A stretch of DNA of 64,000 nt. Origin: Mesorhizobium sangaii (GTDB lineage: Bacteria; Pseudomonadota; Alphaproteobacteria; Rhizobiales; Rhizobiaceae). Location of the stretch: NCBI RefSeq assembly GCF_014207355.1, contig NZ_JACHEF010000001.1:558001-622000 (forward strand). The letters run 5' to 3'. The translations under genes were made by a program, and so were the position numbers. Positions 7,630-16,412 of this stretch are shown piece after piece. The notes under the pieces are model-generated. The model did not search any database. It saw only the letters and a program-made list of their open reading frames with translations, and was not told the DNA's origin. The first letter of the stretch is position 1. Every line of letters starts with the position of its first letter.

Positions 7630-8835
7630 TCATGGCTTGATGGCCTTGCGCCGATCGGCCGGGAGCTCCGGCGCCGTGCTGCCATGGCCCTTGTAGAGCG
7701 GCGATTCGAGATAGCGGGCGATGGCAAAGCGCACCAGCACGGCAACTGCCGCCGAAGCCGGCACGGCAATCAGCAGGCCGACGAAGCCGAACAGCGCGCC
7801 GAAGGCAAACAACGAGAACATCAGCCACACCGGATGCAGGCCGACGCTCTTGCCGACCAGCCGTGGTTGCAGGATGTTACCCTCGATGAACTGGCCGATG
7901 AAAAACACCACCGCGACGGCGACGATCATCGCCCAGTCCGGCCAGAACTGGACGAAGGCGACGCCGACGGCCAGCACCAGTCCGGTGAGCGAGCCGACAT
8001 AGGGGATGAAGGAGATCAGTCCGGCGAACAGGCCGATCAGGATGCCGAAATTCAGCCCGGTCAGCGTCAGCCCGGTGGCGTACATTGCCCCCAGCACCAG
8101 GCACAGCGTGCCTTGGCCACGCACGAAGCCGGCCGTTGCGGTGTTGATGTCCTTGGCGATGGCGCGCACCGTCGCGACATTGTCGCGCGGCACCCAGCTA
8201 TCGATGACCGCAACCATGCGGTCCCAGTCGAGCAGCATGTAGAAGGCAACCACCGGCGTCACCACGAACAGGCTGACCACCGAGACCAGCGCCACGCCGG
8301 AACTCCAGATCGAGGTGAAGACCGTGGTGAGCAGGCCGAAGCCGGAGGTCAGCAGCGAATTCAGCCCGTCGCGCAAGCTATTGGCGTTGACGCCGAATTT
8401 CTGTTCCAGCCATTTCGGATCATACGACGTGATCAGGCTTTGCAGCCGGGTCAGATATTCCGGCAATTTGCCGGCGAAATCGGCCATCTGCGTCGCCAGC
8501 ACGGGAATGAGGATGACGAAGGCCAGCACCAGCACGATGAGGAAGGTGATGAGGATGACCACCGTCGCCATGAAGCGGGACAGGCTAAGCCGCTGCAGCC
8601 GGTCGGCGACCGGATCGAGGAAATAGGCAAGCACCATGCCCGCAACAAAGGGCAACAGGATGGCACTGAAGACATAGAGAAAAAGCGCGAGCACGGCTGC
8701 GCCGGCCAGCCAGAAGAATATCTGCCGGCGGAAGGTGGAGGATGCGGCGAGATCGGCAGCCGCAGCCTCGATCACCGCCGCTTCTCTCTCAACCGCCGCT
8801 TCTCTCTCAGATGTCCGGATTGGAGCCTTCGCCAT
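7630..8835 (-). CDS. AI-2E family transporter (UPF0118 type)
   Basis: A 401-residue membrane protein with about eight membrane helices, the pattern of the AI-2E/PerM family. Family features include AYFLDPVADRLQRL after the second helix, a long periplasmic-type helical stretch (about residues 110-190), and GQFIEGNILQPRLVGKSVGLHPVWLMFSL near the end. Substrate is not predictable; members include autoinducer exporters and sodium-coupled antiporters. Its first 29 bases overlap the end of the phosphatidyltransferase gene, which suggests translational coupling. The N-terminus repeats EREAAV because of an 18-bp tandem duplication at 8774-8809. Confidence 0.9.
   Translation of the reverse strand: MAKAPIRTSEREAAVEREAAVIEAAAADLAASSTFRRQIFFWLAGAAVLALFLYVFSAILLPFVAGMVLAYFLDPVADRLQRLSLSRFMATVVILITFLIVLVLAFVILIPVLATQMADFAGKLPEYLTRLQSLITSYDPKWLEQKFGVNANSLRDGLNSLLTSGFGLLTTVFTSIWSSGVALVSVVSLFVVTPVVAFYMLLDWDRMVAVIDSWVPRDNVATVRAIAKDINTATAGFVRGQGTLCLVLGAMYATGLTLTGLNFGILIGLFAGLISFIPYVGSLTGLVLAVGVAFVQFWPDWAMIVAVAVVFFIGQFIEGNILQPRLVGKSVGLHPVWLMFSLFAFGALFGFVGLLIAVPASAAVAVLVRFAIARYLESPLYKGHGSTAPELPADRRKAIKP
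8774..8809. repeat. 18-bp perfect tandem duplication inside coding sequence
   Basis: Two adjacent copies of an 18-bp unit (ACCGCCGCTTCTCTCTCA on the plus strand). It lies in the start of the AI-2E-type gene, where it gives [12 protein letters not shown], and ends at the stop codon of the phosphatidyltransferase gene. It is in frame and looks like a slippage product. Confidence 0.9.
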
Positions 8836-9397
8836 AGCCGCTCATATGCCTCAGCCAAGCCACGAGATAGGCCCCGGCCGAAGCCACGGTCAAGACCCCG
8901 GACAGCAATATGAGGGCTGGCCGCAGCGGGTCGAGGTGAACGGCAAGGGCGAGTTCGCCCAGCACAACCGCCGCCAGCACGATCTGGATGGCGGTGTTGG
9001 CCTTCGACACGAAAAGCGGCTTCATCTCGACTGGATGGGCCATGACGGACGACAACACAACGGCGCAGACGATCAGCGCGTCGCGCGACACCACAGTGAC
9101 GACCAGCCACAGCGGCAATTGCCCGATGAAACCCATGACGATGAAGACCGAAACCACCAGCAGCTTATCGGCCATAGGGTCGAGATAGGCGCCGAGCCTG
9201 GACTGCTGGTTGAAACGGCGGGCGATGAAGCCGTCGACGCCGTCCGAAATGCCGGCAATGAGGAAACCGGCAAAGGCCCAGTCCCAGCGCGCCTGCAGCA
9301 TCGCCAGCACCACCGCTGGCACCAGAACCAGGCGCAGGATGGTGATCAGGTTCGGGATGGTCAAATGCGTGCCTGTCGGGTTTGCTGGCTGATACAT
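8807..9397 (-). CDS. CDP-alcohol phosphatidyltransferase family membrane protein
   Basis: A 196-residue membrane enzyme with about six helices. The family motif D-G-x2-A-R-x8-G-x3-D-x3-D is complete: [20 protein letters not shown] continuing to LDPMADK. It should transfer a phosphatidyl group from CDP-diacylglycerol to an alcohol such as glycerol phosphate. A second enzyme of this family at 39886-40482 is the likelier PgsA, so this one may have another acceptor or be a cardiolipin-type synthase. ATG at 9397 is preferred because the family begins [21 protein letters not shown]; a longer reading would enter the purM promoter region. Confidence 0.88.
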   Translation of the reverse strand: MYQPANPTGTHLTIPNLITILRLVLVPAVVLAMLQARWDWAFAGFLIAGISDGVDGFIARRFNQQSRLGAYLDPMADKLLVVSVFIVMGFIGQLPLWLVVTVVSRDALIVCAVVLSSVMAHPVEMKPLFVSKANTAIQIVLAAVVLGELALAVHLDPLRPALILLSGVLTVASAGAYLVAWLRHMSGYGEGSNPDI

Positions 9398-9578
9398 GAT
9401 GGAGACGCAGGGTGGACGCAAGGGAGAAGCTGCCGATCTCTCCACGAGCGGAAGACTGGCATTTTTGGCGCCGCCCCCCACGCTTTTATCAGGGGGCAAA
9501 ACTCCGGCATTCCGTCCGTTATCCTTGCGGACCGAAACCGTTCATGCGAAGAGCCCGCAAACGAGCAGGAAAATTGCG

Positions 9579-10688
9579 ATGAGCAAGCGCGACACAAGCC
9601 AGCCCAAAATGGGCCAGCCCAAAACGGGCAAGCGCAAGAACGGGCTCACCTATGCCGAGGCTGGCGTCGATATCGATGCCGGCAATCTCATGGTCGAGAA
9701 GATCAAGCCGCTGGTGCGCGCCACGCGCAGGCCGGGCGCCGACGGCGAGATTGGCGGCTTTGGTGGCCTGTTCGACCTCAAGGCTGCCGGCTTCACCGAT
9801 CCGGTTCTGGTCGCCGCCAATGACGGCGTCGGCACCAAGCTCAAGATCGCCATCGATGCCGGCAAGCACGATACGATCGGCATCGATCTCGTCGCCATGT
9901 GCGTCAACGACCTCGTCGTGCAAGGTGCCGAACCGCTGTTTTTCCTCGACTATTTCGCCACTGGCAAGCTCGATCCCGACCAGGGTGTCGCGATCGTCGG
10001 CGGCATTGCCGAGGGTTGCCGGCAGGCCGGCTGTGCGCTGATCGGCGGCGAGACGGCGGAAATGCCAGGCATGTATCACGGCAATGACTACGACCTAGCC
10101 GGCTTTGCGGTGGGCGCGGCCGAACGCGGGCAACTGCTGCCCACCGACGACATCGTCGAGGGCGACGTGCTGCTTGGGCTCGCCTCCTCGGGCCTGCATT
10201 CGAACGGATTTTCGCTGGTGCGCCGCATCGTCGCCGCCAGCGGGCTCGCCTGGAGCGATCCGGCGCCGTTCAACGACGAGGCGACGTTGGCCGAGGCGCT
10301 GCTCGAGCCGACCCGCATCTACGTCAAGTCGATCCTCAAGGCCATACGCGGCACGCATGGCATCAAGGCGCTGGCCCACATCACCGGCGGCGGCTTTCCT
10401 GAGAACATTCCGCGCGTGCTGCCCAAGGATTTTTCGGCCGAGCTCGACCTCGAGGCGATCGACGTCCCCGCGGTGTTCTCGTGGCTGGCCAAGACCGGCG
10501 GTGTTGCGCCGGAAGAAATGATGCGCACCTTCAATTGCGGCATCGGCATGATTTTGGCGGTCGCCTCCGGCCAGGCGGCGCAGGTCGCCGCCGTCTTGCA
10601 GGAAGCCGGCGAGACGGTGACGCCGATCGGCCGCATCGTGCCGCGCCGCGATGCCGGCGTCATCTACCGGGGCTCGATCGGCCTATGA
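9579..10688 (+). CDS. purM: Phosphoribosylformylglycinamidine cyclo-ligase (PurM, AIR synthetase)
   Basis: A 369-residue enzyme of the fifth step of purine synthesis, closing FGAM to aminoimidazole ribotide with ATP. Typical segments are [15 protein letters not shown] at the N-terminus, [36 protein letters not shown] and [18 protein letters not shown] residues (here [17 protein letters not shown]). ATG at 9579 has GCAGGA upstream. The N-terminal 20 residues, with [10 protein letters not shown] repeats, are longer than usual. Its stop overlaps the purN start as ATGA, so the two are translationally coupled. It is divergent from the phosphatidyltransferase gene. Confidence 0.97.
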   Translation: MSKRDTSQPKMGQPKTGKRKNGLTYAEAGVDIDAGNLMVEKIKPLVRATRRPGADGEIGGFGGLFDLKAAGFTDPVLVAANDGVGTKLKIAIDAGKHDTIGIDLVAMCVNDLVVQGAEPLFFLDYFATGKLDPDQGVAIVGGIAEGCRQAGCALIGGETAEMPGMYHGNDYDLAGFAVGAAERGQLLPTDDIVEGDVLLGLASSGLHSNGFSLVRRIVAASGLAWSDPAPFNDEATLAEALLEPTRIYVKSILKAIRGTHGIKALAHITGGGFPENIPRVLPKDFSAELDLEAIDVPAVFSWLAKTGGVAPEEMMRTFNCGIGMILAVASGQAAQVAAVLQEAGETVTPIGRIVPRRDAGVIYRGSIGL

Positions 10689-11398
10689 GCGCGCAGAGGA
10701 AACGCACTGTTGTCCTGATCTCGGGACGCGGCTCCAACATGACCGCGCTGATCGCGGCAGCCAGCGACCCGGCTTTTCCTGCCGAGATCGTCGGCGTCAT
10801 TTCCGACAAGGCCGACGCCGCCGGCCTCGGTGTCGCCAAGGCGCGCGGCATCGCCACACAGGTTATTTCCCGCGCCGGCCATGGCAGCAAGCAGGCGCAC
10901 GACGCGGCGATCGATGCGGCACTTGCAGCATTCAATGCCGAGATCGTGGCGCTGGCCGGCTATATGCGCATCCTTACTCCCGGCTTCGTGCAGAAATGGC
11001 AGGGCCGCATGATCAACATCCACCCTGCCCTGCTGCCGGCGTTCAAGGGGCTCGACACCCATGCGCGCGCGCTGGCTGCCGGCATCCGCATCCACGGCTG
11101 CACGGTGCACTTCGTCACGCCCGAGATGGATGACGGCCCGATCATCGCGCAGGCTGCCGTGCCGGTGATGGTCGGCGACAATGCGGATACCTTGGCTGCC
11201 CGTGTGCTGAAGGCCGAGCACCAGCTCTATCCGCTGGCGCTGGGGCTGGTCGCCGAAGGCAAGGCGCGCATGGCTGCCGGCCGTACCGTGCTTGCCCACT
11301 TTGCCGACGATGCCGACAACGCCACCTCGGTGGTGATGGCGCCCGACCCGCTGCGCGAGGAAGCCGACCTCGAGCATTTGGCGCGGATAACCCCCTAA
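10685..11398 (+). CDS. purN: Phosphoribosylglycinamide formyltransferase (PurN)
   Basis: A 237-residue enzyme that formylates GAR with 10-formyltetrahydrofolate, the third step of purine synthesis. Family motifs: [12 protein letters not shown] at the phosphate site, [30 protein letters not shown] with the catalytic Asn-x-His, and [15 protein letters not shown] with the catalytic Asp. Start overlaps the purM stop by four bases. The C-terminal tail (about 25 residues with [12 protein letters not shown]) is an extension compared with enteric PurN. Confidence 0.97.
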   Translation: MSAQRKRTVVLISGRGSNMTALIAAASDPAFPAEIVGVISDKADAAGLGVAKARGIATQVISRAGHGSKQAHDAAIDAALAAFNAEIVALAGYMRILTPGFVQKWQGRMINIHPALLPAFKGLDTHARALAAGIRIHGCTVHFVTPEMDDGPIIAQAAVPVMVGDNADTLAARVLKAEHQLYPLALGLVAEGKARMAAGRTVLAHFADDADNATSVVMAPDPLREEADLEHLARITP

Positions 11399-11407
11399 GC
11401 CGGGTAG

Positions 11408-11923
11408 ATGGGGATGAAACAGCTTCTCCTGCTTCGCCACGCCAAATCGAGCTGGGAAGACCCTAAGCTCGCTGATTTCGACCGGCCGCTCGCCGGGCGC
11501 GGTTTGAAGGCCGCCGTGCTGATGGGACGCGAGCTTGCGGCGCGCGCCTGGCTGCCTGACTTGGCGCTGGTATCGACGGCGCTGCGAACCCGCGACACCT
11601 GGCGGCTGGTGGCGGCGGAGCTGCCTGCGCACCCCCGGGTCGCATTCACCGATGCACTCTACGATGCTTCGGCAGCGGATATTCTGAGCCAGCTGCGGCA
11701 GGCCGACGCTTCGAGCGACAGCTTGCTGGTGGTTGGCCACAATCCGGGCCTGGACGATCTGGCGAACCAGCTTGCCTCGCCGGAGTCGGAGGCCAAGGAG
11801 CGCAAGAGGCTCGAGGAAAAGTTTCCGACTGCAGCCCTTGCGCGCTTCGTCTTCGAGGGAGAGTGGTCCGGCCTGTCCTCGGCCCGACTGACGCATACTC
11901 TGCGGCCGAGGGATTTAGGCTAG
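11408..11923 (+). CDS. Histidine phosphatase (SixA-like)
   Basis: A 171-residue member of the histidine phosphatase superfamily, SixA branch. The catalytic LLRHAKSSWEDP motif (His-10 or nearby) is at the N-terminus, the second Arg lies in STALRTRDTW, and the second His is in VVGHNPGLDDL. SixA removes phosphate from phosphohistidine proteins; the true substrate here is unknown. It starts nine bases after purN and is probably the last gene of the purM operon. An ATG six bases further in (MKQLL) is an equally good start. Confidence 0.88.
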   Translation: MGMKQLLLLRHAKSSWEDPKLADFDRPLAGRGLKAAVLMGRELAARAWLPDLALVSTALRTRDTWRLVAAELPAHPRVAFTDALYDASAADILSQLRQADASSDSLLVVGHNPGLDDLANQLASPESEAKERKRLEEKFPTAALARFVFEGEWSGLSSARLTHTLRPRDLG

Positions 11924-11963
11924 GGTGCAAGACAGGTGTAACAGACAAGCTGCCGTGCACCCT
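11922..11963. terminator. Inverted repeat between convergent genes
   Basis: Eight-base perfect arms, AGGGTGCA (11922-11929) and TGCACCCT (11956-11963), with a 26-base loop, placed between the ends of the SixA-like gene and the first DUF680 gene. It may act as a bidirectional transcription barrier. There is no U-tract, so the terminator role is weakly supported. Confidence 0.35.
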
Positions 11964-11973
11964 GCTTAAGACA

Positions 11974-12213
11974 TCAGTTGCCCCAAATGCCCTGGCCAGA
12001 TTCGGGCAAGTCGATTGTGGCTTTCGTCTTGGTATCGGCAGCCTTGTAGCCAGCCATATCCGTGTTGTTGACCGCGCCAGTGATGGCATGATCGACGCCG
12101 GCGACCGGCGCAACCGTCTGGTTGGTATTGTCGGAGCCATAGTGGTCGCTGGCGGCGAAAGCGCTGCCTGTGGCAACGAGGATGGCGGTGGCGACGAGGG
12201 CAATCCTGTTCAT
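11974..12213 (-). CDS. DUF680 family small exported protein (copy 1)
   Basis: A 79-residue protein with a signal peptide (residues 1-21, cut after AFA) and a mature part that begins ASDHYGSDNTNQ. It ends in ESGQGIWGN. N- and C-terminal blocks are nearly identical to those of two neighbours at 12438-12665 and 12728-12961, while the middle differs. This layout is the DUF680 family, small periplasmic proteins of unknown role that I associate with Mesorhizobium and relatives. A fair ribosome site (GGAGAC region) precedes the ATG. Confidence 0.85.
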   Translation of the reverse strand: MNRIALVATAILVATGSAFAASDHYGSDNTNQTVAPVAGVDHAITGAVNNTDMAGYKAADTKTKATIDLPESGQGIWGN

Positions 12214-12378
12214 TTTTCAAGTCTCCTGGTTCTTGGGTTGGGCGGCGTCTTGGGAGGACGGTTCCGCTAAGGACAAGACCCCAGGCAGTGCGGTTTTATT
12301 CCTTGAGACTGAACTTTTTGCCGACTGCGAAGATCGGTTGGCCCAGCGCGCCGTAGCTGGCGGCTATCCCTTTTGCGC

Positions 12379-12413
12379 AAAAACAAGAGCGGCGGGCCAA
12401 GCCCACCGCTCTT
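12379..12413 (-). terminator. Rho-independent terminator of DUF680 copy 2
   Basis: On the minus strand a 13-base stem (AAGAGCGGTGGGC with GCCCGCCGCTCTT, one mismatch) with a short loop is followed by GTTTTTG. It lies just downstream of the stop of the 12438-12665 gene, and separates it from the 11974-12213 gene. Confidence 0.85.
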
Positions 12414-12437
12414 TGTAGTCAAGGTCTGCGTCGTGGA

Positions 12438-12665
12438 TCAGCGGCCCCAGATGCCCTGGCCAGACTGAGGTGGTACGTTGGCATTGGCGTCAGCCTGTGC
12501 CTTTTCGGACTTCAGGATCGAGCCGGTGTGCATGGTGTCGATGTTGGAAACCGAATGGCTGGCGGCTGGCTGGTTGACGTTGCTGGAGCCATAATTGTCG
12601 CTGCTGGCGAAAGCGGTGCCCGTGGCAACGAGGACGGCGGCGGCGGTGAGCGCTATCTTGGTCAT
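12438..12665 (-). CDS. DUF680 family small exported protein (copy 2)
   Basis: A 75-residue paralogue of the flanking genes. Signal peptide MTKIALTAAAVLVATGTAFA is almost identical to copy 3. The mature part starts SSDNYGSSNVNQ and ends PPQSGQGIWGR. The middle (about residues 33-65) is rich in Ala, Asn and charged residues and unrelated to its neighbours. A strong terminator follows it. Function unknown. Confidence 0.85.
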   Translation of the reverse strand: MTKIALTAAAVLVATGTAFASSDNYGSSNVNQPAASHSVSNIDTMHTGSILKSEKAQADANANVPPQSGQGIWGR

Positions 12666-12727
12666 TTCAAATACTCCTGATCGAGGATTGATGGTTCTGG
12701 TCTGGGAGGGGCTGGACAGACGCCGGC

Positions 12728-12961
12728 TTACCGGCCCCAGATACCCTGGCCGGATTCCGGCTGGTTCGAATCGGGGGTCAGCCTGAAGCCCTGATGCTCG
12801 ACTGGCCTACGGATCGAAGCCGTGAAGCTATGGTCGATTCTACCAACGGGCGCGGACACGGCCGGCTGGTTGACATTGTCGGAGCCATAGTGGTCGCTGC
12901 TGGCAAAAGCGGTGCCCGTGGCAACGAGCATGGCGGCGGCGGTAAGAGCGATCTTGGTCAT
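12728..12961 (-). CDS. DUF680 family small exported protein (copy 3)
   Basis: A 77-residue paralogue. Signal peptide MTKIALTAAAMLVATGTAFA, mature start SSDHYGSDNVNQ, end PESGQGIWGR. The middle part has GRIDHSFTASIRRP. It is the first of the three in transcription order and lies 62 bases before copy 2. The high identity of the two ends and of the signal peptides indicates recent tandem duplication. Function unknown. Confidence 0.85.
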   Translation of the reverse strand: MTKIALTAAAMLVATGTAFASSDHYGSDNVNQPAVSAPVGRIDHSFTASIRRPVEHQGFRLTPDSNQPESGQGIWGR

Positions 12962-13492
12962 TTTCTTAACTTCCAGTAGTTCTCAGTTCAGTCCGTCTAG
13001 TGGCGTGCCCTTGGGAGGAATTTCGCGTCGCTCGGACCACACCGAAATGGGTTTTCCGTTCGCCGACTTCCAATCACGAAGATGTTCCTCCGCGCTCCGA
13101 ATCCAGGCCTTGAAACGAGGCCAGTAGCTGAAGCTGTTAGAATTTTCGTTATAAATATCAGATGGTTATCAGACGCATTAGCGAACCGTACGGTCGTCCG
13201 CCGAGCCGGCGTTCACCATCTCATCACGGTCCGTCAACATAAATTGAACCGACTGGTTCGATCGACAGTCGGCACTTGCGGCCACAAGCCCGGATATGCG
13301 CCGTAGGTACAAGAGATCCGGTGGCTTGCGCGGCCCAGCCTGCAAAAAACCCATTGTCATCAGCCGCAAGACCGCATTTATCTTGCGTTGAAATCGATAC
13401 TGTCGCTCATTTCAGTCGGCATTGTCGGACGCCGCGGCTGATCAGGCCCGAGGCGGTGACTGAAGGCGGCGGATAGTGAGACAGCGATAGAA
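12962..13492. other. Intergenic region without a recognisable gene
   Basis: About 530 bases between the divergent DUF680 array and the response regulator. Short open frames exist but none has a family motif or a convincing ribosome site. The middle (about 13130-13180) is richer in A and T than the surroundings and may hold promoters for both sides. I see no strong repeat. Confidence 0.5.
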
Positions 13493-14161
13493 ATGCGGCT
13501 GTTGCTTGTCGAAGACAATCTCGAACTGGCCGACTGGCTGGGCAAGACCCTGCGCCAGGCGAACTATGTCGTCGACGTCGTCCATGACGGCGAGGATGTC
13601 GAACACGCGCTGGCCGCCGGCGGCCACGCGCTTGTCATCCTCGACCTGGCATTGCCGCGCATGGGTGGCCTCGAAGTGCTGCGCATGCTGCGGGCGCGCG
13701 GCAACCGGGTGCCGGTGATCGTGCTGACCGCCAACGCCAGTCTCGACGGCCGGGTCAAGGGCCTCAATGAAGGCGCCGACGACTATCTGGCGAAGCCGTT
13801 CCAGATCGAGGAACTGGAGGCGCGCATCCGCGCGCAGTTGCGCCGCGCCAATGACCGCACCGCGCCTGTGGTTGCCTGCGGCGATCTCGTCTTCGACACC
13901 AACACGCGGCTGTTTTCGCTGGCCGGCGAAACGCTGGCGCTGACACCGCGTGAGCATGCGGTGCTCGAACAACTGATGGTCAAGGCCGGACGCACGGTGA
14001 GCAAGGCAGCACTGTCGGCGGCGATCTACGATTTCGAGACCGATGCCGACCCCAGCGCCATCGAAATCTATGTCCACCGTGTGCGCAAGAAGCTTGAAGG
14101 GTCGCGCGTCCAGATCGCCACCTTGCGTGGCCTCGGCTATCTCTTGCGTCATGAGGAGTAG
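13493..14161 (+). CDS. OmpR-family response regulator (TctD/QseB-like)
   Basis: A 222-residue two-component regulator. The receiver domain (1-115) has the acidic pair in VEDN, the phospho-acceptor Asp in VILDLALPRMGG, Thr in VLTA and Lys in YLAKPF. The C-terminal winged helix (about 128-220) has LTPREHAVLEQLM and IEIYVHRVRKKLEG. Its stop overlaps the start of the kinase gene by eleven bases. The pair resembles TctD/TctE, which control tricarboxylate uptake, but no tctCBA genes are near; the adjacent gene group is a nitrate/taurine-type ABC importer on the other strand. Confidence 0.93.
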   Translation: MRLLLVEDNLELADWLGKTLRQANYVVDVVHDGEDVEHALAAGGHALVILDLALPRMGGLEVLRMLRARGNRVPVIVLTANASLDGRVKGLNEGADDYLAKPFQIEELEARIRAQLRRANDRTAPVVACGDLVFDTNTRLFSLAGETLALTPREHAVLEQLMVKAGRTVSKAALSAAIYDFETDADPSAIEIYVHRVRKKLEGSRVQIATLRGLGYLLRHEE

Positions 14162-15509
14162 CAGCCTCCGCCTGCAGTTGCTGGCCTGGGTGGTGCTGCC
14201 GCTCGCCGGGCTCGCCACCATCAATCTGTGGACCAGCCATGGGAACGCCCTGGCCACCGCCGACCTGGTCACCGACCGGATGCTGCTGGCTTCGGCACGA
14301 ACCATCGCTGAACAGGTCGCCATGACTGACGGCGTGCTCGATACCTCGATTCCACCGGCGGCGATCGAGATGTTCGATACCGGCGATCGAGACAGTGTCT
14401 ACTACCATGTCAAGACTGCCAGGGGGCGGCTGCTGACCGGCTATCCCGACCTGCCGGAGGCGCCGAAGCAGCCCAGCGTCGAGGCAACCTATCGCGATCA
14501 CCGGCTGCGGCTGCTTACTTTCAGCCACACCGTGGTCGGCGCCGGAGACGACTCGCCGATATCCGTCACCGTTGGCGTCACGCTTGCCGGGCACGATGCG
14601 ATGGTGCGGCATTTGTGGTTCAACGCTTTCGCCCAGCAACTGGCGCTGGTCGCTATTGCCGGCATCTTCGTGCTGCTCGGCCTGCGTCGCGGCCTGGCAC
14701 CGCTAATCAGGCTGCGCGACGCCGTGCGGTCGCCAAGCCGCAGCGATCTCGATCCCGTGGAAGTACCAGGCGCGCAAAGCGAGATCCGGCCGCTCATCGA
14801 TGCACTGAACGCCTATATGGAGCGGGTGCGGGCGCAGATGGCGGCGCAGCGCCGCTTCATCGCCAATGCGGCGCACCAATTGCGCACGCCGCTGGCGTTG
14901 CTCTCAACGCAGGCGAGCTACGCGCTGCGCGAAACCGTCCCCGACGCGCGCCAGGAAGCGCTGGTGGCGCTGCAGGCTAGCTCCGGCAGACTGGCGCGGC
15001 TGGCCGAACAGCTCCTGACCCTGTCGCGCGCCGAACCAGGCAGCCGGCGGCCACGCGCCGACCTCGTCGACTTGACCGAAGCCGCCCGCCACGTGCTCGA
15101 AACGCAGGCGCCGACGGCAATCGGTCGCAACATCGATCTCGGCCTTGAGGAGGCCGGACCCGTGCCGGTCATCGGCGACGGCACCATGCTGCGCGAGATG
15201 ATCGTCAACCTTGTCGACAACGCGCTGCGCTACTCGCCGGCCGGCGGCAGCGTCACGGTGAAGCTGGCGGCCGTTGACGACGAAGCCGTGCTGACGGTCA
15301 CCGACGACGGGCCCGGCATCCCGGTGGACGAGCGAGACCATGTTTTCGAGCGCTTCTACCGCGTTGCCGGATCGACCGAGGAAGGCAGCGGGCTTGGCCT
15401 CGCGATCGTGCGCGAGGTCGTCGAAAATGCCGGCGGCCGCGCCACCCTCGGGGATGGCGCGACCGGCGGCCTGGTGGTTGAAGTGCGGCTGCCGCTGTCG
15501 AGCAGCTAG
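14151..15509 (+). CDS. Sensor histidine kinase (TctE-like)
   Basis: A 452-residue membrane kinase. ATG at 14151 was chosen because it begins the first membrane helix (LQLLAWVVLPLAGLATI) and overlaps the regulator's end. A periplasmic sensor region of about 130 residues (TctE N-terminal type) is followed by a second helix (ALVAIAGIFVLLGL), a HAMP-like linker, the H box FIANAAHQLRTPL, and a catalytic domain with the N box VNLVDNALRYSP, G1 DDGPGIP and G2 GSGLGLAIV. It should phosphorylate the partner regulator. It converges on the ABC permease gene with 13 bases between. Confidence 0.93.
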   Translation: MRSSSLRLQLLAWVVLPLAGLATINLWTSHGNALATADLVTDRMLLASARTIAEQVAMTDGVLDTSIPPAAIEMFDTGDRDSVYYHVKTARGRLLTGYPDLPEAPKQPSVEATYRDHRLRLLTFSHTVVGAGDDSPISVTVGVTLAGHDAMVRHLWFNAFAQQLALVAIAGIFVLLGLRRGLAPLIRLRDAVRSPSRSDLDPVEVPGAQSEIRPLIDALNAYMERVRAQMAAQRRFIANAAHQLRTPLALLSTQASYALRETVPDARQEALVALQASSGRLARLAEQLLTLSRAEPGSRRPRADLVDLTEAARHVLETQAPTAIGRNIDLGLEEAGPVPVIGDGTMLREMIVNLVDNALRYSPAGGSVTVKLAAVDDEAVLTVTDDGPGIPVDERDHVFERFYRVAGSTEEGSGLGLAIVREVVENAGGRATLGDGATGGLVVEVRLPLSSS

Positions 15510-15522
15510 GTTATGTCGCCGC

Positions 15523-16401
15523 TCACTGCGTTTCATGCAGTGGCTGAGGACGCCATTTCGCCAGGCGATTCTCGACCATGGTCATCAGATATTCGGCACC
15601 GAGCGCCACCACCATGACGATGATGATCGCGGCATACATGCCGGCGGCGTCGAAGGATCCCTTGGCGATGTTGATCAGCAGGCCGATGCCGTAACGCGAA
15701 CCGACGAACTCGCCAACGATCGCGCCGATGATGGCAAAGCCGAAGCTGACATGCAGGCTGGCGAAAATCCAGCTCATCGCCGAAGGGACGATCACCGAAC
15801 GGGTCAACTGCCAGTTGGATGCACCCAGGATACGCGCATTGGCGATCATCGCCCTGTCAGCTTCCCGGACGCCCTGGAAGGCATTGTGGAACACGACGAA
15901 GAAAACCATCACGAAGGCAAGTGCCACTTTCGAAGCGAGGCCGAGGCCGAGGATCATGATGAAGATCGGCGCCAGAACCACGCGCGGAATGGAGTTGATC
16001 ACCTTGATGTAGATGGAGAAGATATCGGCGGCCATCCGGTTACGGCCGAGCGCGACGCCGATGATGATACCGGCAACCGAGCCGGTCACAAAGCCGATGA
16101 CCGATTCCTCCATTGTGACATAGAGGTGGTACCACAGAGGCCCCTCCGACGTTCCTTCTGTCGTCCACTCGTACAGCCGCTGCGCGATCGCGCTCGGCAT
16201 TGCGTAGAAGAACGGATCGATCCAGGCTTGGCGCGCGGCGATTTCCCACAGGCCGAGAAAGGCGATCAGAATGGCGACCCGCCAGAATATCACGGTGCGG
16301 CGGCGGTGCCGTGCCGCCTTCGCGGCGGCTGCCTCGATTTCCGCATCCGAAGTGCCCGGCCTGAAAGCTCCTGCTTTGATGTCAATGGCGGCATCGGTCA
16401 T
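15523..16401 (-). CDS. ABC transporter permease, nitrate/sulfonate/taurine type
   Basis: A 292-residue inner-membrane subunit with six helices. The EAA loop is visible as READRAMIANARILGASNWQ-type sequence in the second half, where it meets the ATPase. The first helix is preceded by a 35-residue cytoplasmic tail. It belongs to the SsuC/TauC/NrtB family. It is the last gene of a three-gene operon (binding protein, ATPase, permease). Confidence 0.9.
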   Translation of the reverse strand: MTDAAIDIKAGAFRPGTSDAEIEAAAAKAARHRRRTVIFWRVAILIAFLGLWEIAARQAWIDPFFYAMPSAIAQRLYEWTTEGTSEGPLWYHLYVTMEESVIGFVTGSVAGIIIGVALGRNRMAADIFSIYIKVINSIPRVVLAPIFIMILGLGLASKVALAFVMVFFVVFHNAFQGVREADRAMIANARILGASNWQLTRSVIVPSAMSWIFASLHVSFGFAIIGAIVGEFVGSRYGIGLLINIAKGSFDAAGMYAAIIIVMVVALGAEYLMTMVENRLAKWRPQPLHETQ

Positions 16402-16412
16402 GGCGTTCCTCC

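Noticed and set aside
7525..8913. Open plus-strand frame rich in His, Gln and Asp opposite the AI-2E-type gene
   Set aside because: Its composition is the complement of a hydrophobic membrane gene, so it is a shadow.
13178..13369. Short minus-strand frame in the gap before the response regulator
   Set aside because: There is no ribosome site, signal or family resemblance.
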